Shown here: one piece after another, positions 9,821 through 14,846 of the stretch
Position numbering within the stretch: the stretch's first letter is position 1
Layout of the letters: each line of letters starts with the position of its first letter
Source of the DNA: Baffinella frigidus
Lineage: Eukaryota > Cryptophyceae > Cryptomonadales > Baffinellaceae
Length of the DNA: 14,846 nucleotides
NCBI GenBank assembly: GCA_026770585.1
Contig: MU646313.1
Span: 551,279-566,124 of the forward strand
Direction: 5' to 3'
Notes under the pieces: generated by a model
The model's input: the letters and a program-made list of their open reading frames with translations, nothing else
What the model was told of the DNA's origin: nothing
The model's database searches: none
Translations under genes and position numbers: made by a program

Positions 9821-12161
9821 ACGGGGCATCGCTGAGTACTCCATCTCCGAGGAAAAGATGCTCGCCAAGAAGCCGGAGAACCTGGCGTGGGGCAAAGCGG
9901 CGGGGAGCGTGGTGACGTACATCACAGCGTATGGCGCATGGACAGACAGCGCCAAGGGCGGCATGCAGAAAGGCGACGCTGTGCTGGTCATCGGCGCGAG
10001 CGGTGGGTGCGGGCTCGCCGCGGTCCAGCTGGCCAAGGGCTTGGGTGCCGCGGAGATCGTCGGGCTGTGCTCAGCCAGCAACCACGCCCTCGTGCTCGCC
10101 AACGGCGCCACGCGCTGCATCGACTACACGGACCCGGCGGCGTACGCGGCCATGCTGGAGAACGACCGCTTCGACGTGATTTACGACACGGCGACCGCGG
10201 CCAGCCCCGGGACCAACTACTGGCCGGACGGGCGCAAGCTGCTCAAGAAGGAGAAACGCTGCCGGCACGTCTCGAGCTCGTGCACCTACGGGCAGGTGAG
10301 ACGCTTCTTCTTCTTTCCATGCCAGGCCACAACTGGGAATTTCAGACCGCGAAGTTTCGTTGCGTGATACTAAATGCGTGTGCGTTGTGGGTGAAACGCG
10401 CAGCTGTTCAGAACGCTGGCGTGCCTGCATGCCTGTATCCAATAAAGAGGCTTCCTCTCTCGCGCAGCTGTTCAGCACGCTATTGTTCATGCCTGTATCC
10501 AATAAATTGGCTTTCTCTCGCGCGCAGCTGTTCAGCATGCTGTCCTTCATGCCTGCATCCAATGAAGAGGCTTTTCCACTCTCGCAGCTGTTCAGCACGC
10601 TGTCGTGCCTTGATGCCTGTATCCAAGAGAATACACGTTGTTTCCCTATGCTGTATACAATGAATTGGCTTTTTCTCGCGCGCAGCTCTTCAGCACGGTT
10701 GTCGTGCTTTGATGCCTGCATCCAATGAATTGGCGTTCTCTCTCGTGCAGCTGTTCAGCACGCTGTTCGGAATCAGCGGGCGGCAGAAGGCTGTCTTCAT
10801 GAGCTTCACGCAGGTCAAATTATAAACCCTAAATCCAGGCACCCCCAAAACTCGAACCCCTAAACCCGAAACCCTAAACCCTAAACCCTAAACCCTAAAC
10901 CCTAAACCCTAAACCCTAAACCCTAAAACCCCAAACCTCAACCCTAAACCCTAAAACCTAAACTCTAAACTCTAAACTCTAAACCCGAAACCCTAAACCT
11001 TAACCCCCAAACCCTAAACTCTGAACCCTAAACCCTGAACCCTACACCCTACCCCCCCCCATTCTTCCGCGTTTGTAGTCGGGAACGTGGAGTAAGGATT
11101 CGTTTGCGTGTTTTTCCTCCCCGCTGTTGAATTATGGGGGGCTCTCGTACAAAGTTCACAACATGTAGAGCAGGAGAGCTTTCCTAGACCCTGGAACAAC
11201 CCCTGCGGGGGAATATGCATTGTGGGCATGTTGGTTTCACTGCAGTGTTATCTCTCTCTCTCTTTAGTCAGGACGTGTCTCGCGAGCAGGTGGGGCAGGA
11301 CCTCGCTGAAATCACGCGGATCCTCGGCGGCACTATCGATACCCAGGTCACATTTCATCCCGTCAGGCACTTGATTTAAATGCTCAGGAGTTCCCCGAAT
11401 GCACGAAATTTGCTAAATTTACTACACGTTTGGTCAATTGTGTAGTAAATTTCGTTGATTTGGGGGTCAATTGTGTAGCAAATTTCGTTGATTTCGGGGA
11501 ACCCCGGAGGACCTCGCAGAAATCACGCGGATCCTCGGCGGCACTATCGATACCCAGGTGACATTTTTTCTTCTTTTTCTTCTTCTTCTTCTTCTTCTTC
11601 TTCTTCTTCTTCTGCTTCTTCTTTAACACTCGAGGGTGACCGTGGCCCTTTCTTAAATGGTGGTTTTACGCTCGCGTCCAGGATTTTTATGGGAATTGGG
11701 CACGTTCTAGCTCTGCCTGAGTTAATCTGGTATCCTCACAATAAGGGGACCGGAAGTTGATTTTATTTTTTTGTGGTGCAAATCCGTCAACTTCTGGTGT
11801 GAAACGGATGAGTTAATCCGAATGAGGCAGAGCTGGTTCTTCTCCTTCTTTATCACTCTCGCGCTTGGTTAACATTGATCCCTTCGGACACGACGGTTGG
11901 GCTAACGACTCCAATTAAATTTCGGAACAAGACATCATCTGTCCCGCTATCTTAGGCTCCCCACGCGGAAGGTAAGGGTGTGCATGCTATTTTAGGCATA
12001 AAATAATGCTATCTTACGCCTCGTTATGTGGACAGCTTCTGGTATGTTCCGAGATGAAATTCACTCTTGGCGGAGAGAATTTTCGGACACAGCCTCGGTG
12101 TGGGTGAATACATGGCGGCCGTATTGGTAGTGATAACGGTCTCTATCTCTCTCTCTCGCTT

Positions 12162-12201
<40 letters not shown>

Positions 12202-13952
12202 CATTTTGAGTGAAATCCTCCCTGCTGTTAAATTGTGGGGCCATCTCTTACCAAGCCTTCACGGAAAGGAATCCATGGTACACATGTTTGGTTTCGATCT
12301 ATGATAAACGCACGCGTCTCTTCCTGGAAGAGCCACACCGCGGTCTTCGAAGGGATTTTCGGACTCTGAGAGCCCGAGTTTCCGTTACCTTATCAGTATC
12401 ATCTCCACAAAAGTATTAATTAATTTCTTTTGGCGCAACGAAATTTACTACACAAATGCTTTATTATTACTTTTATGAGCAAATCGTGTAGTAATTTTCG
12501 TTGCCCAAAAAGAAATAATTAATACTTTTATCGAGATTAAGTAGGAACCCCCCATTAGGAACCCCCCCGGTTTCGATCTATGATAAACGCTTCTCTTCCC
12601 GGAAGAGGTATGGTATCAAGACGAAAATATACTTGAAACCTGTTTCGGCTTTATTTGTTCTCGCGCAGGTTGTGGGTCGAAGGTCGCCACACGAGGCTAT
12701 CCATGCGAACAGATCCCTAAGTCAATTATTGGATTATTGCCCAGGAAACACGCCAAAAGTCAGCAATTGGTCACGTGTCCGATCGATGCGCGGTCGGACT
12801 TGTGTAAAGTATCAAGGCTTTCATCTGAAAATTACTACACACGTTTACCATCGACATTTGTTCTGTTCGCTTAGGTGTGGTACGGTCCACAACCAAAATA
12901 TTCCCTGATCAGACACTGCCTCGGCGGGGGTTCATACATAAAAACCGTGTTAGCAGCAATAAAGGTATCTAGTCAGAAAATTGCTCAGGCTCGTAACCTG
13001 AAATAATTCAACTAAACCACGATTCTTTCGCTTAGGTGGACATGGTGGTGCCGCTCTCCACGGTCGTGACACGGCCGTGGTCCAGACCTCCTTGATACAG
13101 TCCGACTACCCTAACGCATACGCACTCAACACATACATACCCTCCACACATACACGTTCGGCCGATCCCCGATTGCCCCCCCGGCGCAGGATATGGTTGT
13201 GAGGTATACACCTGAACGCACATGTACCTCAGATGCATACACGATCGGCCCGTCCCCAACCTGTATGCGTTAGGGTATCTCCACTGTACGAAGATCAGGG
13301 TGTGTACCCGAGCTTGGCCGCCAGGCCCGCGGCAGACCCGAGCAGCACCCGCGCGTCGCACGCCTTCACTCTCCACGCAACCTCCCTCGACACCGCACCC
13401 GCCGCGCGCGCCATCTTATCCCCAACCGCCATCTTATCCCCAACCGCCATCTTATCCCCCACCGCCGTGTTGTCCCCAACCGCGTCTGGCATGCACTCGC
13501 TGAGCGGCGCCCCCCGTTCCACCCCCCCCGCGCAGACTACAGTGGAGATACCCGGTATCTCCACTGTAGTCTGTCAAACAGTTTCTCGCGCGCACATCTA
13601 GTCACATATCTAGTCAGAAAATTACCCAGGCTCGCAACCTGAGACCGGCGTTGGTAGACATGGTGGTACCGCTCTCGGCGCAAGGGCTTCGATGCGTAAT
13701 AAACGCAATGCTACAAACACGGCCGCCGTGTATGCACCCCCACCGAGGCTGTGTCTGAGCAGGACCTACAGGAGTACCTCGCTCATAAGAACCCCCCCCC
13801 CCCCCTAGGACCACCGTAGGGCCCTACAGCTGTAGGCATAGTCTGAGCAGGAAAACGATTCTCCGTTGCAGGTGGACATGGTGGTGCCGCTCTCAGCGCA
13901 AGGGCTGAGTGAGGGTCTGGACCGCCTTCGCTCGCGCCGTGCGCGCGGGAAG
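9821..13952 (+). CDS. Medium-chain dehydrogenase/reductase, quinone oxidoreductase-like (partial)
   Basis: Exons 9821-10295, 10751-10813, 11272-11346 and 13872-13952 (GT-AG, all phase 0 after the first) give about 231 residues. The first exon starts in RGIAEYSISEEKMLAKKPEN, the usual linker between GroES-like and Rossmann domains, then GDAVLVIGASGGCGLAAVQL with the GxSGGxG NADPH-binding loop (residues 58-64), ATRCIDYTD and FDVIYDTA. The last exon has VDMVVPLSAQGLSEGLDRLR followed by SRRARGK, the typical MDR ending just before a VVL strand. So this is an NADPH-dependent oxidoreductase without visible zinc ligands, close to the quinone reductase/RTN4IP1-like branch. The N-terminal ~110 residues are not found upstream, where the minus-strand WD40 gene lies. 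The final few codons lie beyond the window. Exon 10751 (LFSTLFGISGRQKAVFMSFTQ) and exon 11272 (DVSREQVGQDLAEITRILGG) are placed by frame and splice sites. Confidence 0.8.
10404..10750 (+). repeat. Tandem array of five decoy acceptors before exon 10751
   Basis: Acceptor plus CTGTTCAGCACGCTG appears after AG at 10403, 10467, 10527, 10587 and 10684 (the last as CTCTTCAGCACGG), then at the real exon 10751. Spacing is 64, 60, 60, 97 and 66 bases. Each unit holds ATGCCTGTATCCAATAAA-like and GGCTTTCTCTCGCGCGCAG-like pieces, that is a whole branch-to-acceptor module. Units 2 to 4 are in one frame (20 codons each) and lead to a stop. Confidence 0.92.
10823..11050 (+). repeat. CCCTAAA telomere-like array in dehydrogenase intron
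   Basis: Eight perfect CCCTAAA units at 10872-10927, flanked by variants (CCCGAAA, CTCTAAA, CCCTGAA). The longest canonical telomere-type run in the window, C-rich on the coding strand, in a 458-base intron. Confidence 0.95.
11216..11239 (+). repeat. Dispersed intron motif ATGTTGGTTTC, dehydrogenase copies
   Basis: GCATTGTGGGCATGTTGGTTTC here. Longer relatives at 12272-12322 (CATGTTTGGTTTCGATCTAT then AAACGCACG) and 12569-12607. The preceding part is also shared: CCGCTGTTGAATTATGGGG near 11121 and CTGCTGTTAAATTGTGGGG near 12221. Confidence 0.7.
11416..11494. repeat. ACTACAC foldback relic
   Basis: AAATTTACTACAC (11416-11428) and GTGTAGTAAATTT (11440-11452) are perfect 13-base arms. GGTCAATTGTGTAG-AAATTTCGTTGATTT is repeated directly (11432-11461 and 11466-11494). 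Related to the element at 12401-12537. Confidence 0.8.
11507..11563 (+). repeat. Copy of exon 11272 3' end plus donor
   Basis: 11507-11557 repeats the last 51 bases of the exon ending at 11346 (DLAEITRILGGTIDTQ) with only a couple of substitutions, followed by gtgaca (original gtcaca). The copy lies 211 bases downstream, an evident tandem duplication across the 5' splice site. Confidence 0.92.
11566..11624 (+). repeat. (TTC)n microsatellite
   Basis: About 15 TTC triplets with minor interruptions start a few bases after the donor copy. A purine/pyrimidine tract of triplex-forming type. Confidence 0.95.
11709..11834. mobile_element. Small foldback element, AGCTCTGCCT ends
   Basis: AGCTCTGCCT (11709-11718) and AGGCAGAGCT (11825-11834) are perfect inverted ends. 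GAGTTAATC occurs inside near both ends (direct in sense), and ACCGGAAGTTGA faces TCAACTTCTGGT. A hairpin of about 126 bases without coding capacity in the long dehydrogenase intron. Confidence 0.72.
12145..12199 (+). repeat. CT-rich microsatellite
   Basis: (CT)n with a few interruptions. It resembles the CT tract preceding the exon at 11272. Confidence 0.92.
12401..12537. mobile_element. 137-bp foldback element, ~55-bp arms
   Basis: The left arm (ATCTCCACAAAAGTATTAAT, then CAACGAAATTTACTACACA) and the reverse complement of the right arm agree with a few mismatches and small gaps. The loop is AT-rich. Fragments of the same family (AACGAAAATCACTACACA) recur at 14394-14515, and AAAATTACTACACA at 973-986 and 12829-12842. 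Confidence 0.83.
12640..13020. other. Intron region with little recognisable structure
   Basis: Inside the 2,525-base intron. A stretch TTCGCTTAGGTGTGGTAC near 12867 resembles the acceptor copy at 13027-13045 and may be a very diverged echo. TCTAGTCAGAAAATTGCTCAGG at 12968 is repeated at 13609. No gene seen. Confidence 0.5.
13107..13277. mobile_element. Foldback unit with 14-bp perfect ends
   Basis: TACCCTAACGCATA (13107-13120) and TATGCGTTAGGGTA (13264-13277) are perfect inverted repeats. Inside, CATACAC-GTTCGGCCGAT and ACACGATCGGCC are related. The right end overlaps the left end of the next unit by four bases. Confidence 0.7.
13274..13552. mobile_element. GC-rich coding-like block bounded by 15-bp inverted repeats
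   Basis: GGTATCTCCACTGTA (13274-13288) and TACAGTGGAGATACC (13538-13552) bound a GC-rich, exon-like stretch inside an otherwise AT-richer intron. The minus strand is open across it and reads like protein, with a helix-prone VSREVAWRVKACDARVLLGS segment; the plus strand is also open. It could be a gene fragment captured by a foldback element, or a minus-strand exon. I do not recognise the protein. Confidence 0.45.
13409..13482 (+). repeat. 18-bp tandem repeat, four units
   Basis: CCATCTTATCCCCAACCG three times, then CCGTGTTGTCCCCAACCG. In frame on both strands; on the minus strand it would encode repeats of VGDKMA. Confidence 0.92.
13533..13573. repeat. 41-base palindrome with 20-bp perfect arms
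   Basis: CAGACTACAGTGGAGATACC, one C, then its exact reverse complement. Its right half repeats the 15-base end at 13274-13288 in direct orientation. It resembles two element ends joined head to head. Confidence 0.93.
13767..13839 (+). mobile_element. 121-bp foldback family, partial copy in dehydrogenase intron
   Basis: TACAGGAGTACCTCGCTCAT followed by AAGAAC, a long C run and CCTAGGACCACCGTAGGGCC match the left part of copies A to C near the helicase. The right end is missing. It shows that the family is dispersed across genes. Confidence 0.8.
13872..13952 (+). CDS. Dehydrogenase exon 4 of window
   Basis: Acceptor tctccgttgcag, 27 codons (VDMVVPLSAQGLSEGLDRLR, then SRRARGK), donor AAG|gtctgc. 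The A-RGK end is the common MDR motif before the last beta strand, so only a short terminal exon remains beyond 14846 or further right. Confidence 0.82.
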
Positions 13953-13977
13953 GTCTGCCTCCACCTAGCCCCCCTAA

Positions 13978-14109
13978 CCACTTAGCAGCCACCAGGGGCT
14001 TCACGGATACAGTCCATCTAAACGATTTGTACTAGAATCTTATCCATTGCCCTTGAATCTAACCGGAATTTCACTTTGAATTCAAGGTGAAAAGGTCTTC
14101 GCTAAGTGG
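13978..14109 (+). mobile_element. Foldback family CCACTTAGC, copy C (complete)
   Basis: 132 bases from CCACTTAGC (13978-13986) to GCTAAGTGG (14101-14109), perfect 9-base inverted ends. Interior GGCTTCACGGATACAGTCCA, ATCTTATCCATTGCCC and the hairpin TTCAC-TTGAATTCAA-GGTGAA. It matches copies A and B in helicase intron 5. Confidence 0.87.
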
Positions 14110-14144
14110 CCCACCCATTATGGGTTCCCAAACTGAAACAAAAT

Positions 14145-14692
14145 TTGGCGGTCTTCGCTCGTGCTCGTGAGCCACACTACTCTCATCTCGAAAGATAACT
14201 GAATCAGTTCCCTATTTAGCGTTTTCATTTAGTCAGGAGGCCTAAGTCAATTTACTTTGCTCTGACTAATTTCTCCTATTCGACCTCCTATTGAAAAGGA
14301 ACTGATTCAGTTATCTTCCGAGATGAACTCGAGGCGGGAGGGTGCCTCCGCCTAGATTGTCTCAGAAAATCTGTCAAAAAAGCCTTTCCTGCCAACGAAA
14401 ATCACTACACAAATGGATCATAGTAGTAATAGTAAAGCCTTTGTGTGGTAACATCCACCAACCCTCACAGCCTGAGCAAATCCATGAAGTTAATACTTTT
14501 GTGCAAAAGCAGCTTTAAAAGTCCAAACACCCTGCAATGATGAGGTTTTGGGGTTTTTTAAAAAATAACCGGTGCCGGAATCCGGCACTTTTCCAGGGCA
14601 TTACGTACCGCGAAAATCGGTCATTTGCCCAAACCGTGAGGGTTGGTGGATTGGTTACCAGGAAAGAGCGCTCGCGCCGCGCCCGCGGGAAG
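14145..14692 (+). repeat. Copies of exon 13872 3' end in following intron
   Basis: 14668-14692 (GCGCTCGCGCCGCGCCCGCG then GGAAG|gttcct) repeats the exon end CGCTCGCGCCGTGCGCGCGG-GAAG|gtctgc. 14334-14355 (GGGAGGGTGCCTCCGCCTAG) repeats the donor and intron start GGAAGGTCTGCCTCCACCTAG. GGTCTTCGCTCGTGCTCG near 14151 is a weaker piece. Confidence 0.75.
14183..14326. mobile_element. Foldback element with 29-bp ends
   Basis: 14183-14211 (TCATCTCGAAAGATAACTGA...) and 14298-14326 are reverse complements with one mismatch. The interior has ATTTAGTCAGGAGGCC and CTCTGACTAATTTCTCC, also partly inverted. 144 bases, no coding capacity. Confidence 0.87.
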
Positions 14693-14705
14693 GTTCCTCG
14701 ATCCC

Positions 14706-14846
14706 CCGAAACCCGAAACCCGAAACCTGAAACCTGAAACCTGAAACCCGAAACCCGAAACCTGAAACCCGAAACCTGAAACCCGAAAACTGAGACCTGA
14801 AACCCGGAACCCGAAACCCGAAACCTGAAACCCGAAACCCGGAACC
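14706..14846 (+). repeat. CCCGAAA / CCTGAAA heptamer array
   Basis: About twenty seven-base units alternating CCCGAAA and CCTGAAA run to the window edge, with a few variants (CCCGGAA, ACTGAGA). Another private heptamer variant in the same orientation as the CCCTAAA arrays. It starts 12 bases after the exon-end copy. Confidence 0.95.

Larger units (their letters stand above)
13036..13690 (+). repeat. Two upstream copies of exon 13872 5' end
   Basis: 13036-13058 after acceptor cgcttag (GTGGACATGGTGGTGCCGCT) and 13654-13690 after ttggtag (ACATGGTGGTACCGCTCTCG, then GCGCAAGGGCTTCG) repeat the start of the last visible dehydrogenase exon. Each is preceded by the same TCTAGTCAGAAAATT ... CAGGCTCG-AACCTGA block (12968-13002 and 13609-13643). 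Confidence 0.87.

Noticed and set aside
8993-9915. Plus-strand open frames opposite the WD40 exons
   Set aside because: Shadow frames of GC-rich minus-strand coding sequence; the minus frame has clear WD40 motifs.
9887-10721. Alternative frames over the dehydrogenase exon and acceptor array (258 codons plus, 216 codons minus)
   Set aside because: Arginine-rich shadow of the Rossmann-domain exon, then translation of tandem intron units.
11384-11629. Lysine-run minus-strand open frame
   Set aside because: Antisense translation of the (TTC)n microsatellite.

Overview
This window reads as nuclear DNA of a microbial eukaryote, most plausibly an alga. The exons are short and GC-rich with strong G/C third positions. 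They are split by canonical GT-AG introns of about 190 to 2,500 bases, and many introns carry arrays of CCCTAAA, the plant/green/chromerid-type telomere heptamer, or close variants. I cannot name a species.

Layout. (1) Positions 1-7876, plus strand: the last nine exons (about 267 residues) of a Ski2-like DExH-box helicase of the DDX60 type, ending in a stop at 7874-7876; the 5' part lies outside the window. (2) 7877-8920: no gene, but stacked small foldback elements and repeated copies of the helicase stop-codon region. (3) 8921-9744, minus strand: the C-terminal part of a WD40-repeat protein in two exons, convergent with the helicase. (4) 9821-13952, plus strand: four exons of a zinc-independent medium-chain dehydrogenase/reductase (quinone oxidoreductase-like), lacking its N-terminal GroES-like domain here and running off the right edge. 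(5) 13953-14846: intron of that gene with foldback elements, copies of exon end, and a CCYGAAA heptamer array.

The three proteins have no evident joint function. The striking property is architectural. Almost every exon edge is echoed inside the neighbouring intron. Upstream introns hold extra copies of 'intron end + AG + first bases of the next exon'; downstream introns hold extra copies of 'last bases of the exon + GT + intron start'. I count about 30 such echoes around 13 plus-strand exons, plus a likely one in the WD40 gene. They look like tandem duplications across splice junctions, later separated by foldback (MITE-like) elements, microsatellites and telomere-like heptamers. The result is genes surrounded by decoy splice sites. 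No tRNA, rRNA or CRISPR array was recognised. All calls come from reading the sequence; homology calls rest on recognised family patterns, not on a search.
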